Source: Massilia sp. Se16.2.3
Lineage (GTDB): Bacteria; Pseudomonadota; Gammaproteobacteria; Burkholderiales; Burkholderiaceae_D
Direction: 5' to 3'
NCBI RefSeq assembly: GCF_014171595.1
Contig: NZ_CP050451.1
Location: forward strand, 3,100,001-3,164,000
Length of the DNA stretch: 64,000 bases
Shown here in pieces: positions 29,724 to 39,700 of the stretch. A model generated the notes under the pieces. The model made no database searches. It was not told where the DNA came from and saw only the letters and a list, made by a program, of their open reading frames with translations. Within the stretch, counting starts at the first letter, position 1. Every line of letters begins with the position of its first letter. The position numbers were made by a program, and so were the translations under genes.

Positions 29724-30578
29724 TCAGCGTACGCGACGGCGACGAACCGCGGCCACGCCGAGCAGGGCGACGCCGAACAGCGCGACCGAACCTGGCTCCG
29801 GCACTTCGCTGGCGATCTTGAACTGGCCGTTGCCGCCGATGAAGAAGTGGTCGCCGGCGACGTTCTTGTAGCTGCCCTTGCCGCAGCCGGGACCCTTGAA
29901 GCCGGCCAGGCCGCAGGCCACTTCGCTGACCAGGCGGCTGCCTGGACGCGAGGTGGTGCTGGCGTTGGTGAAGGCGAAGGCGTCGACCGCGAAGCGCGAC
30001 AGGTCGTTGCCCCGGCGGTCGAAGAAGTAACCCGCTGCCAGCATGCCCGGCTGCGCCGAGGCGAAGACGCTGACCTGGCCGTTGCTGAGCGGGCTGCCCT
30101 TGGCGTCGACGTTGCCGCCGCCGCCCATCAGGACGTCGAACGAGGCGATCAGGTTGCCCAGGTTGGCACCGTAGTAGCCCGCGGTCGAGCCATACTGGCC
30201 GGTCACCGGGTTCTGGTACATGCGGATGGTGCCGCCGGTGAACGTGAAGTCCTTGCCGTACGTGCCGGTGCCATAGGCGACCAGCACGGCGCTGATGTTA
30301 CCGCCGGTGTAGTTCAGCGGGAACAGCTTGCCGTTGCTGTCGGCCTGCGACAGGTTGAACACGGCGTGTTCGGTGAACGTGAACGAGGTGGCGCTGGTGG
30401 CCTTCAGCTGGATGAAGCCGCTGCCGTTGATGTCGAGGTACTCGCCGATATCCTGGCCTTTATGGTACCCGCCACCATTCGGATTGAATACCCAGTCGTT
30501 CAGGATCGGCGCTGCCTGCGCGGCGCTGACGGACACTGCGAGGGCTGCGGCGCAGCCGAGTTTTTTAAGGAAGGTCAT
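29724..30578 (-). CDS. PEP-CTERM sorting domain protein
   Basis: 284 residues. N-terminal signal peptide (LKKLGCAAALAVSVSAAQA) and the C-terminal sorting signal VPEPGSVALFGVALLGV followed by RRRR, which is processed by exosortase (EpsH/XrtA type) so that the protein reaches the cell surface or exopolysaccharide matrix. The middle is Gly/Asn/Thr-rich, of the kind usual for these floc or biofilm proteins. No exosortase gene is in this window. Transcription probably depends on sigma-54 (see the site at 30618-30633). Confidence 0.93.
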   Translation of the reverse strand: MTFLKKLGCAAALAVSVSAAQAAPILNDWVFNPNGGGYHKGQDIGEYLDINGSGFIQLKATSATSFTFTEHAVFNLSQADSNGKLFPLNYTGGNISAVLVAYGTGTYGKDFTFTGGTIRMYQNPVTGQYGSTAGYYGANLGNLIASFDVLMGGGGNVDAKGSPLSNGQVSVFASAQPGMLAAGYFFDRRGNDLSRFAVDAFAFTNASTTSRPGSRLVSEVACGLAGFKGPGCGKGSYKNVAGDHFFIGGNGQFKIASEVPEPGSVALFGVALLGVAAVRRRRVR

Positions 30579-30617
30579 TGTCGTGTTCTCTGTGTGTGGA
30601 AATCCCGCGTCTTTACA

Positions 30618-30646
30618 TGCAAGTAGCATGCCAGCAGGAAATTTCC
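30618..30646 (-). promoter_or_regulatory. Sigma-54-type promoter with GGAAATTTCC palindrome
   Basis: Read on the minus strand, TGGCATG-CTAC-TTGCA (30633-30618) matches the sigma-54 -24/-12 consensus TGGCACG-N4-TTGCW with one difference and correct GG/GC spacing. It predicts a leader of about 30 bases before the PEP-CTERM gene. The palindrome GGAAATTTCC (30637-30646) lies four bases upstream. PEP-CTERM genes in floc-forming betaproteobacteria are known to be controlled by the PrsK/PrsR two-component system with RpoN, which fits. Confidence 0.7.
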
Positions 30647-30718
30647 CAACAGAATCAGCTACTTGCGGTTACAGCCACCACCCTCAACTTGCCCGCTGTA
30701 AAGTTTGCCGACACGAAA

Positions 30719-31383
30719 CTAGCCGCCAGTTTCACCCTGCCACTCGTCCGCAAATGCGTTGCGAAACGATACCAGCATGGCCACGCGCTCCCCGGCCAGC
30801 GCCCGGCCCGCCGCAGTCTGCATCGTTGCCGGCAAGCCTGCAAGCTTGCAGGAGATATGGTCGAGCGCATAGGCACGGTCGTCCAGGCTGCGTGCGGCGG
30901 CCAGCGGATCGTCCGGGTGGGCGAGGGCGCTGCCGATCCAAACCGGCGATATAGAACATGCGCGCCAGGCCCACCGCCCCCGGGGCGTCGAGGCGGTCGG
31001 CATCTGGACGATCCGCGCCTCGATACTGCACGGGGCAATCGCGGCCGAAAAGCTGTGCGCTTCGATGGCGTGGGCGGTGGCGTCGAGCCGCCCCGCTGGA
31101 TATCCGAGCGCAGCCAGGCGTTCGCGTGCCAGGGCGGCCGAGCGGCGCGAGGCCATGCGGCGCTCCGGATCGTCCTTGGGCAGGTTGACCAGGTCGTGCA
31201 GGTAGCAGGCTGCCAGCACGACCAGGGCGTCGGCGTCGGGATGATGGTCGAGCAGCAGGCGCGCGTTGCGCCAGACCCGCGCAAGTGGCTCGCGTCGTGG
31301 GCGCCGTCCGGCCCTGTCGAGCCGGCGTCGGCCGCCAGCGCTGCCAGGCGGACCCGCCATGCGCCGAGCTCAGGCGTGGACAT
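30719..31383 (-). CDS. HD-domain phosphohydrolase (three frameshifts)
   Basis: About 221 residues. The HD metal site is visible: DASHL (first His), AACYLHDLVNLPKDD (HD pair) and AHAIEAHSFSA. It resembles the YedJ-like group of metal-dependent phosphohydrolases. Reading requires shifts near 31278, 31010 and 30950, with family-like sequence on all sides (RVWRNARLLLDHHPDADALV; DADRLDAPGAVGLARMFYIAG; KLAGLPATMQTAAGRAL). The ATG at 31383 overlaps the RNase H-like gene by 14 bases, so translation is probably coupled. Substrate unknown. Confidence 0.82.
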
Positions 31384-32040
31384 CGTCTTCCAGGCTGCCC
31401 GCGCGCTGCGCGAGGGCGTCGGCTTGCGCGTTACGGTGGCGCGGTATCCAGCGCAGGGTGACCCCGGCAGGCGCGCCAGCAAGGCATGCACGCGCAGCCG
31501 GTAGGCACGCAGGGCGCCCGCGCCGGCGTCCTGCGGGCCATTGACGTCATCGATCACGACCTGGCTGTCGCCGAATACGGTGAGCCCGGTGGCGCCGTGG
31601 GCGAGCGCCGCTTCCAGCACGGCAATCAGCGCCAGGTACTCGGCTTCGCTGCTGTTGCCGTGGCCGGCTGCGCGCGACAGTTCGACCAGCTCGCCATCCG
31701 GGCCGCGCAGCAGGGCGCCGATGGCGCAGCGCCCGGGATTCGGCCTGGCCGAACCGTCGAACCAGGCACGCCAGCCGGTGGACGCGCCCCGGTGGCGCGC
31801 CCGCCGCTCGGCAGCTGCCTGCGCGCGCGTGTTGTGGCGCGCCTCCAGCCTGGCCGCTTCCTGCGCGCGCAGGGCGTCGCGCCTGGCAAGCAGCCCTGGC
31901 AGGCTGTCCGCGCCGGCGCTCGCCGTCAGCGTGGCGTGCAAGGCCTGCGCCAGCGGCATGCCGCTCTGCCGGGCCAGCCGCCGGCTGATGGCAAGTTCCT
32001 TCCTGTTGGCCGCCGCTTGCAGCCGCTCGAGTTCGTTCAT
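31370..32040 (-). CDS. RNase H-fold protein (ribonuclease HI-like), frameshifted
   Basis: About 223 residues. An Arg/Ala-rich helical N-terminal part (to residue 100) precedes an RNase H domain: WFDGSARPNPG (first Asp), NSSEAEYLALIAVLEAAL (Glu), TVFGDSQVVIDDVNG (Asp) and RWIPRHRNAQADALAQRA (His/Asp end). These residues match the catalytic carboxylates of RNase HI and plant-type relatives that cleave RNA in RNA-DNA hybrids. One base is missing at the CCCC run near 31463. It overlaps the downstream HD gene by 14 bases. Confidence 0.87.
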
Positions 32041-32124
32041 GGCGGCAGCATACCCGATCCGCGGCGACCGGAGGACTGCCTCCCCGCCCATACAAGAGAG
32101 GACGGGGCAGGCCGGTGCGCACGC

Positions 32125-32742
32125 TCAGCGGCGGCGGGGATTGTCCGGGCTGCCGTCGCGGCCGTTGCGGATGCCGTCGCCGTCACGGTCGTGGTCGTAC
32201 TTGTTGGGTACGCCGTCGTTGTCGCGATCGCGGTCGTACTGGTTCGGGATGCCGTCGCGGTCGGAATCGCCGCCATGGCGCTCGTAGCGATCCGGCATGC
32301 CGTCATGGTCGCGGTCGCGGCCCCGGTACTCGTGCGGGCGGCCGTCACGGTCGTACCAGACGTCGCGGCGGTAGCCGTCGCGGTAGCCGTCGCGGTAGCC
32401 GTCGTGGCCGCCATAGGCGCGGGCCTGGGCATACGGGTTCCAGCGGCCTTCCTGGATGAACCAGCGGCCCCCGCGCTGCTGCCATGCCGGCGGCGCGTAG
32501 ACGTAACCGGGGCGTTCGACGATGTAGCTGCCTTGCACCCAGTGGTGACGGTGGCCGTTCCATGCCCAGTACCCCGGCGACCAGACATAGCCACGGCGCG
32601 CCACGGGCGGGCGTTCATACAGCGGTGCAGGCGGCGCCGAGCCGATGTACACCTGGAAGTCGGTCTGTGCCATCGATGGCAGCGGTGCGTAGGCGGCGGC
32701 GCCAATGGCGATCAGGGTAGCGAGAGTCAGGCTGCGTTTCAT
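32125..32742 (-). CDS. Exported YXWQ-type protein with acidic DxDxDG repeats
   Basis: 205 residues. Signal peptide (MKRSLTLATLIAIGAAAYA), then Trp/Tyr-rich repeats (GYVWSPGYWAWNGHRHHW, YVYAPPAWQQRGGRW) typical of YXWQ-repeat proteins, and a C-terminal tail of about 70 residues with repeated DRDxDGxPDxYxR units (DRDHDGMPD, DSDRDGIPN, DRDNDGVPN, DRDGDGIRN). The tail looks like thrombospondin type 3 calcium-binding repeats. Probably periplasmic or surface-located; function unknown. Single gene. Confidence 0.85.
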   Translation of the reverse strand: MKRSLTLATLIAIGAAAYAPLPSMAQTDFQVYIGSAPPAPLYERPPVARRGYVWSPGYWAWNGHRHHWVQGSYIVERPGYVYAPPAWQQRGGRWFIQEGRWNPYAQARAYGGHDGYRDGYRDGYRRDVWYDRDGRPHEYRGRDRDHDGMPDRYERHGGDSDRDGIPNQYDRDRDNDGVPNKYDHDRDGDGIRNGRDGSPDNPRRR

Positions 32743-32958
32743 GTTCGTTCTCCAAGTCCAAAGCGGATGATTCACTATATCAACCACATCGGCGGCATGG
32801 GGCGTTTGAAGCATGTTCTTACATCTGAAACAGATTTGGCGAACGGATGCGGCAACGCGGGAACGGGCGGGAAACGGAGGCGGGACAGGAGGGAATGCAA
32901 GAGAAGAGGCCGGGCCGCGTCGAAGGGCCCGGCGTCCATCGGCCACGCGACGCGCGGC

Positions 32959-33198
32959 TCAGCTGCGGCTGGCACCCTTGCCGCGATCGGCAAGCAGGGT
33001 ACGCCCTTGTTCGGCGGCGGCCGGGCGCTTGCCCTTCACGACCACGACGGCCATCCGGGTTTCGCTGGCGATGCTCGAATCCTGGATGACGGCGGGACGG
33101 GCCTGGGCTTCGGGCACGGCATCGGCGATATAGCTGGCCGAGCCGATAGCGGCGATGGCGACGACGAAAACGGCTTCCATGTGCTTGGCGATGTTCAC
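32959..33198 (-). CDS. Small exported protein of unknown function
   Basis: 79 residues from a GTG at 33198 with AAGGAGAAACACT directly upstream. A hydrophobic N-terminus (VFVVAIAAIGSASYIADA) looks like a signal peptide or anchor; the rest is charged (RMAVVVVKGKRP, LLADRGKG). No family recognised. The strong ribosome site makes it credible. Confidence 0.65.
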   Translation of the reverse strand: MNIAKHMEAVFVVAIAAIGSASYIADAVPEAQARPAVIQDSSIASETRMAVVVVKGKRPAAAEQGRTLLADRGKGASRS

Positions 33199-33458
33199 AG
33201 TGTTTCTCCTTGCGGGTGGGGTGGCGATGTGTGCACTCTAGCCAGAGCGCCCCGCCGGCGTAAGCGGATTGCGACAAGCCGCATGAAAAGCGGGATGACC
33301 TGCACAAAACCGCACCTGACGGGGGCTAACCGGCCTTGAACGCCGCTCAAATGACGCTAACGCGAGCATAAGCTGCGCCACAGGCCTGTCCGGCGCCTTT
33401 CCGCTCCCCCCGCTAGCCGCAGGCGGGCGCGGCCCTTGCGCCGCCGCGAGGAGAACAC

Positions 33459-36400
33459 ATGCAGGGAATGATCGCCACCGCCGTCGCAAGCCTGGCCGCC
33501 AATCGCCGGGCCTGGCGGCGCGCGCGCAATGTGCGGGCTGGAAGCCGGAACGCGGCGCCTGGCAGGACGCGCGCGGTAGCGGCCACGGACCGGCAAGGCG
33601 CCGGCGCGCCGGCCTGGTGGAGCGCCCTCGGCGCACTGCTGCTCGTCGCCGGTGGCGCGGCCGTGATCGCACTCCACGCGCGCGCGCTCGGCGGCGCCGT
33701 CCTGCCCGCCGCGGGCGGCGGCGTGCACACGCTGGCCGCCTTCCAGGGCGCCTTGCCCGGCCTGGCCTTCAGCGTGCCGCGCGAGCCGGGCGTGAGCCTG
33801 ACGCAGCATCCGGGCGGCGCCTTGCTGGTGGTGGCGGACATGCGCGCTGCGCGCCCGGTCGTCGTCGACCTGTGCCAGCAGATGCTCGATCGCGACAGCG
33901 GCCGCCTGGCGCCGCTGCGCGTCGGTGCCCGCTTCGGCGACGTGGCCCGCTGGGTGGCGCACAAGGACGGCGCGGCCAGCCCGGTCCTGCTGCGCAACGT
34001 GGTGCTGGCATCCGACGCGATGCCGCTGCTGGACATAACAGGCAGGGGCGCGCGGCGGGGCGCCCTTGCAGCTGCGCTGGCGTGGCCCGCCCGCAGTCAG
34101 CTGGGTCGGCGAGGGCGGCGCCGTCGTGCGCGGCGACAGCGGCAACGCCACGCTCGGGCGCGAAGGCTGGCTGGTCTGGGGCGGGCAGGGCGCACTGCGG
34201 GTGGCGCGGCGCGCAAGCGGCAGCTGCCCCGCAGCCGGGGAACTGGTGCTGACGCGCTACCATGCCGTGGGGTCGGCCGGCCCGGCACTGGTGGCGGCTT
34301 TTCCGCAACAGGGCCCCGTCCGCAGCGCGGTGCTGGCGCCAGGCGACTACCGGGTGCCGGCCGCGCCGCCCGCCGCGCTGGAAGACGCTGCGCTGTTCGA
34401 CAGCCTGCTCGCGCGCGGCCTCCTGCGCCTGGCGCCGGGCGGACTCGTCGAGGTGGCGCCGCGCGACCTGGCCCTGTGGCGCATGGCCGGCGCCGACCTG
34501 CGCGCGGCCGACCTGCATCGCTGGGATGGCGTACGGCTCGACGCGGAGGGCCTGCGCCTGCTCGCCCGCCTGCACGGCCGCGCCGACGGTGCCTTCGTAC
34601 GCGAGCAGGTACGCATTTTCAATGCCGAGCGGCGCCTGCTGGCCTGGCGCCTGCGTCCTGGCGGCCTGCCCGCGGGGAGCTGGCAAGCCAGCGTCGGCGG
34701 CGTGGCGGTGAGTGCCAGGGCGGCCATGCCGCCGGCAAGCAGCCGGCTCTTCGCGAGCCTGCCCGCGGGCTGGGCACCGTGGCAGCGCGTGGACGATTGG
34801 CCAGCGGGAGCCGGCGCTGCCGCGCCTGTGCGCCTGGTGCTGCGGCTGGGGCAGCCGGCCCGCGGCGGCGAACGCTTCGACCTGATGCTGGCGGGACGCC
34901 TGCGCGCGCTCGAGGGAGCCGCGCTGACCGGAGACCAGGCACTCTGCCAGGGGCGGGCCTGCCGCGATGCCGGCGAGGTGCGCGCGCTGACACTCCAGCT
35001 GCTTCCCGGGGCGCGCCAGGTGCTGCTGGAGGCGGCGCCGCTCGACCTGGCGGCCATGGGTACTTACGACGGTGCCTATCGCCACCTGACCCTGAGCGGC
35101 GGGCACCTTGCGTGGAAGGCCTTGCCGCCGCCCACGGCAAGCGGCACGACCGCTACTACCGAGGCGAGGATCAGCGACCGCCACGGCACCCCTTGTGGCA
35201 GGACGGCGCCACGACTGCCGCGGCCCGGGGCGCCGGCCTGTCGACCCTGCTTGGCCTGCATCCCGGCCACGCCGGCAGCATCGCCGGCATGCTGGGGCGC
35301 TTGCCCGCGTCCAATGGCGAGGCGCACGCCGCCCGCCTGACGCTCGACCTGGCCCTGCAGCGCGCAGCGCAGGGCGTGCTCGACTGCGTCGGCCTGCGCC
35401 GGGGCAGCTGGGACGGTGCACGCTGCCAGGGCGGCGGCGCCGTCCCAAGCGGACGCCAGGCCGGCCTGGTGCTGCTCGACACCGGCAGTGGCGACATCCT
35501 GGCCGCCGCCAGCGCGGGCGCGGCCGATACCTCGGCGTCCGCGTGGGAGGAAGTGCGCGATTTCGATCGCGCCGACCCCGCGCGCAGCCCGCTGCGCCAG
35601 GCGGCGCTGCAGCACGACGGCGGCGCCGAGCGCAGTCCGGGTCGACCTTCAAGATCGTCACCGCGCTCGGCCTGGAACTGGCGGCGCAGCGCGATCCGCG
35701 CCTGGACGCGCTGCTCAGCGGGATGGCGCTGCCCGGCATCAACCGCCTCGCCGCCGGCCGCGGCTTCGCTTTCCGCACCGACGCCGCGACCTATCCGAGC
35801 GCGGGCAGCAGCGCCCATATCACGAATTTCCGCGACCAGCAGCTCGACAGGCGTGCGAAGGACGGCAAGCTCGGACTGGCCGAGGCGCTGGGCTACAGCC
35901 TCAATACCTGGTTCGCCTGGACCGCGGAACTGAGCGACGCCAGCCTGTTCGGCCGTCCGGCGGGCGGGGCGCCCAGCCTGCGCGCGCTCGACCCCGAGGC
36001 GCTGGCCGGCGTGCGCCCGGTGGCGGACATGGCACGCAGGATCGGCTTCGAGCGCAGCCTGCGCCTGGACGGCGGCCTGCTGCCGCCCGACTACGGCTGG
36101 CGCCCCCGGGACGCGCTGGAGGCAAGCGTCGCCGCGTTCGACCCGATCGGCTCGCGCCACGAACTGCGGCAGATGGCGATCGGCCTGCGCATGCAGGCCA
36201 CGCCCCTGCACATGGCGCTGGCGGCGGGCGCGGTGGGCGAAGGGCGGGCGATCGTCCCGCGCATGTTGCGGGAACTGGACGGGCGGCGCGCCGTCGATGC
36301 CGCTGGCGCGCCGCTGGGCGTGCGCCTGGACCGCATCCGTGCCGGCCTGCATGGCGTCGTCACCGAGGGTACGGCGGCGGGGGGGCCTTTCGCGATCCCG

Positions 36401-36648
36401 CTTTCGCCGGGCTGCGCGCCGGCCTGTATGGCAAGACGGGCACCGCGCCGGTCGGCCAGGACGGGCTGGCGACCGTCTGGTTCACCGGCTGGCTGGAACC
36501 GGGCAGCCTGCCGGGGCAAAGCCGGCGCCTTGCCTTTGCCGCGTTCGTCAGCCGTTCCGGCGAAACCGGCGGGGCGCATGCGGCACCGGTGGTGGCCGCG
36601 CTGCTGCGCACGATGGCAATGCAGCGGCCCGAGCCGGAGCACAACTGA
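33459..36648 (+). CDS. Class B PBP-type transpeptidase with a large N-terminal extension (four frameshifts)
   Basis: About 1060 codons, roughly twice the usual size. One membrane anchor (WWSALGALLLVAGGAAV, near residues 52-68), about 560 residues of unassigned periplasmic sequence, then a penicillin-binding transpeptidase domain: SGSTFK (Ser-x-x-Lys, near 729), SLN (near 813) and KTGT (near 990). This domain cross-links peptidoglycan; class B PBPs work with a FtsW/RodA partner, and one is encoded at 50861-53164. Shifts near 34060, 35125, 35640 and 36380 (G7 run). ATG 33459 follows GAGGAGAACAC. First gene of a plus-strand run to 45676. Confidence 0.82.
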
Positions 36649-36745
36649 TCCGCTCCAGCGCGCCGTATTTCCGTGGTTCTATGGCATGATTGACAAAGTC
36701 CGTTATTCCACGGACATGCCCATGATCCGGAAGGAAGAGACAGGT

Positions 36746-38061
36746 ATGCGTTTGCCGGGAACCCGGTACCAGGAGCCAGGCTGGGAGCAGGTGCGCAAGC
36801 TGCTGGGCGCCTGTTCGCTGGACGCTTTCGCGCGCGCCGGCCTGGCCACGCTGCTCGAATCGCCGCCACCGCAATCCCCGGACGACTACATGGACGCGCT
36901 GGCCGCCAGCCTGCACGGGGCGCGCCGTTCCAGCCGCGCACTGGCCCCCGGCAACAGCTACGGCGAGACTGTGTTCGAACTGGCCTTGACGCTGGCCTGG
37001 GAGCTGGCAGCGCGCCCGGCCGACTGGGAAGCCTTCCGCACCGCGATCGCCGCCGAGCATGCGCGGCTGCCGTCCTTCTGGGAGCGGCCTGGGGGCGAAG
37101 CGCTGCTGCGCAAGAAGGTCAACGATATGTACGCCGTCCTGCGCGACAAGGTCGACGCCGACAATTACCAGGCGGCCTGCGGCCGGCCCTGCAGCCCGAA
37201 CCGGATCTACGCCTACCGCATGCTCGACACGGCCTACGGCGAGATCGCGCGCCTGTTCGACGCCTGGCGCGAGCACCGGGCGCAGGTGGGCGCGATCCTC
37301 GGCCGGCCCCTGGACGCCGCCGCGCCCATCGAAGTGCGCCAGCTGCGCTCGATCGGCGACTGCCGTCCCGAATGGATCCTGCGCTGGAGCGAAAGCCTGG
37401 AGCGCTTCACGGGTGCGGCGGGACCCCTGCACACGCGTTCCAAACGCTTCGACAGCCTGAAGGACAATGCCGGCAAGATCGGCGAGATGCTGCGCGAGAT
37501 CGGCGAGTACGACACCCTCTCGAGCAACCGCGACCTCGACTGGCTGCACGAGCGCGGGCTTGCTGCCGACTGGATGGAGGACTACTGGCGCGTGCTCGGG
37601 GAGTCCGAGGCGGCTACCACGCCGGGGCCGGACCTGATCCCGGAGGCGCGCCAGGATGCGCTCGATGCGCCGGCCGGCGTGCCCGAAGACGCCGCTCCGC
37701 CGCTTGCGGACGAGGCCCTCGATGCGGCATCGGCCGCGGCGCGCGCGCTGGCCGTTTCACTTCCCCCGGCTATCTGGTAGCGGCACGCGCCGCCGAGGAT
37801 GCGGGCAGCCTGACCGCACAGGTGCTGGCGTCCGATACGCTGCCGGTCCGGCTGGCGGTGTACCTGAAACTCCTGGGCGCCGGCGACGACAGCTATCCGC
37901 AGGCCTGGCGCGATCCGGCCAGCGGCGCACTGCCGACGATGGCGCAGCTGGCCGGCCTGGATGGCGTATCGCTGCCGACGCTGCGCAAGCGGCGCGACGC
38001 GGCGATTGCCCGGCTGACGGCCGCGATGGCGCAGGCACCACGAACAGGGAGACCCGAATGA
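36746..38061 (+). CDS. Unrecognised protein with C-terminal HTH-like helix (frameshifted)
   Basis: About 438 residues, soluble. Mainly helical, with an Arg/Trp-rich N-terminal half (RYQEPGWEQVRKLLGACS, RKKVNDMYAVLRDKVDADNYQAA, SIGDCRPEWILRWSESLERF). The C-terminus (PTMAQLAGLDGVSLPTLRKRR) has the look of a helix-turn-helix of the sigma-region-4 kind. A shift near 37750 separates the two parts. ATG 36746 follows GGAAGGAAGAGA. Its stop overlaps the next start (ATGA), so the next gene is translationally coupled. Possibly a regulator; that is inference. Confidence 0.65.
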
Positions 38062-38610
38062 CTGCAAGTAGCGATATCGAAGGCAAACTGCGCGAGCAAC
38101 TGCTGGTGGGACGGCGGGTGGAGGGCGACCGCCTGCTGCTGGGCGACGCCGTGCTGCGCGCCGCGCTCGACGGCAGCCGTCCGCTCACGGCCGGCGAGCG
38201 CGCCGCGTTGCAAGCCTCCCCATTGACCATGCGCCGCCTGCGCACGCTCGCCCTGGAGCGGCGGGCCGCCGCCATCGATGCGTGGCAGGGCAGCGGCGGC
38301 ATGCTGCGCGCCGCCGACAGCGGCGCCGGATTGACGCAGCTGGCCACCGACGACGGCTGCTTCCGCCTGCACTTCGCCGGCAGCGGCGCCGCCTGCCGGG
38401 TCATCCTGCAGCTGCTGCCGGAGGCGCCATTCGCCGCGCGCCTCCTGCGCGAGGCGGTGCTGCTGCGCGTGCTCGATGGCGCCGGCACTGAAATACTGCA
38501 GGGGCGCCTCGATGCCGACGGCGAATGCGAGTGCGCCTGGCCCCTTTCCCGATGCGCCCGCAGAGCACTTCCAGCGCCGGGGTGCGCGCTTCAGCGTGCA
38601 GGCCACCTGA
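38058..38610 (+). CDS. Unrecognised protein coupled to the HTH-like gene (frameshifted)
   Basis: About 184 residues. Helical N-terminus (KLREQLLVGRRVEGDRLL, LTAGERAALQASPLTMRRLRTLALERR) and a beta-rich C-terminus (GGMLRAADSGAGLTQLA, LHFAGSGAACRVILQLLPE, EHFQRRGARFSVQAT). A shift near 38540 (CCCCTTTCCC) is needed to reach the natural end at 38610. The overlap ATGA with the preceding gene suggests the products act together, perhaps as regulator and partner. No family recognised. Confidence 0.6.
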
Positions 38611-38627
38611 GGCCACGGAAAACGCCC

Positions 38628-39700
38628 ATGTTCGAGCTCTTCAAGCGCGTCCCGAAACCCGCTCCTTTCGACGGCGCCGGGCTGGGGACGGCCATTGTGG
38701 CGCGCCAGATCGGCGGCGGCTGCGCGCTGCCGGCCGGCACGACCGGGGTGGCGGTCGACCGCGCCGGGCGGACGCGACGCATCGCTTGCAGCGGACGGGT
38801 TGCCCTGCTGGACGGCGAAAGCGGGTGGTGCTTCCATCCCGGCCCCTACGGGTGCGACCTGGTGCCGTTCGCCGCGAGCCCCGAGATCGGACTGCGCACC
38901 GGCTTCGTGATCGACAGCCCCGACCCGCGCGTGACCCAGCAGCGTTTCGACTTATTCCTCGCCAGCGAAGCCGAGGGCGAGCTGACCCTCGCCGGCCTGG
39001 TGGCGGCCATCGAAGCGGCCCTGCAGCGCGAGCTGGCCCGGGGAATCTGCTGCTGCCGCCATGCACGACGCTCGAGGAATGGAACGCGTTCCGGGCCGGT
39101 TTCAACCAGCTGCTCTACACCCGCTTCGGGCTGACGGTCGACGATTGCGTGCCGGTGGACCTGGCGGGCCGGGTCGAGTATGCGCAGATGCTGCGTGCCC
39201 GGACGGACGCAGCCACGGCGGCCGCGGCGGCGCCGCCCCTGACGCGCCCGCCACCGCGAGCGTCCCGCCGGGCTCGAGGGCCGTACCCGACCCGGCGCAC
39301 GAGGATGCGCGTGCCTTGCGCCGCCTGTTCCTCGAGCTGCCCTGCGTGCTGTGCGGCCTGCGCATGGCGGCGCTGCCCACGGGCCAGGCGCTGTTCCGCC
39401 AGCAGCAGGCGCTGTTGACGCGGCTCGACCTTGCCAGCCTGGCCGCGAGCACGATGCCGGCGCTGGAGCTGGCGGCGCCCGGCCAGCCGCTGGCGCTTGA
39501 CGCCCGGCTGCGCCGCCTGCGCCAGCCGCCGCCGCGCGGCCGCGGCGCTCGACGAGGCCTGGGCCCTGCTGGCGCGGCTGGAGCGCGCCGGCGACGCGGA
39601 GCTGGCTGCGCTCTTCGGCGATCTCGAACGCATCGTGGCCAACCTCGAGGAGGCGCTGGCCGCACGCAAACGCGTCGGGCCCGCGGAGGACGACGAATGA
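38628..39700 (+). CDS. SPFH/band-7-like protein with coiled-coil C-terminus (three frameshifts)
   Basis: About 357 residues. The N-terminal part (MFELFKRV, then GTAIVARQIGGG, GVAVDRAGRTRRIACSGRVALLDG, TQQRFDLFLASEAEGELTLAGLVAAIEAALQREL, read across residues 1-145) has the strand pattern and final helix of SPFH-type domains and resembles the gene at 40924. The C-terminal part is helical (LRRLFLELPCVLCGLRMAALPTG, LDEAWALLARLERAGDAELAALFGDLE read in two frames) and probably coiled coil. Shifts near 39035, 39240 and 39530. Stop overlaps the next start as ATGA. Family assignment is tentative. Confidence 0.55.

Noticed and set aside
36666..36716. A promoter (TTGACA at 36690) with TCCGTGG/CCACGGA inverted repeat before the HTH-like gene
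   Set aside because: The -35 word is good but no matching -10 lies at proper spacing, and the inverted repeat is short; not strong enough to annotate.
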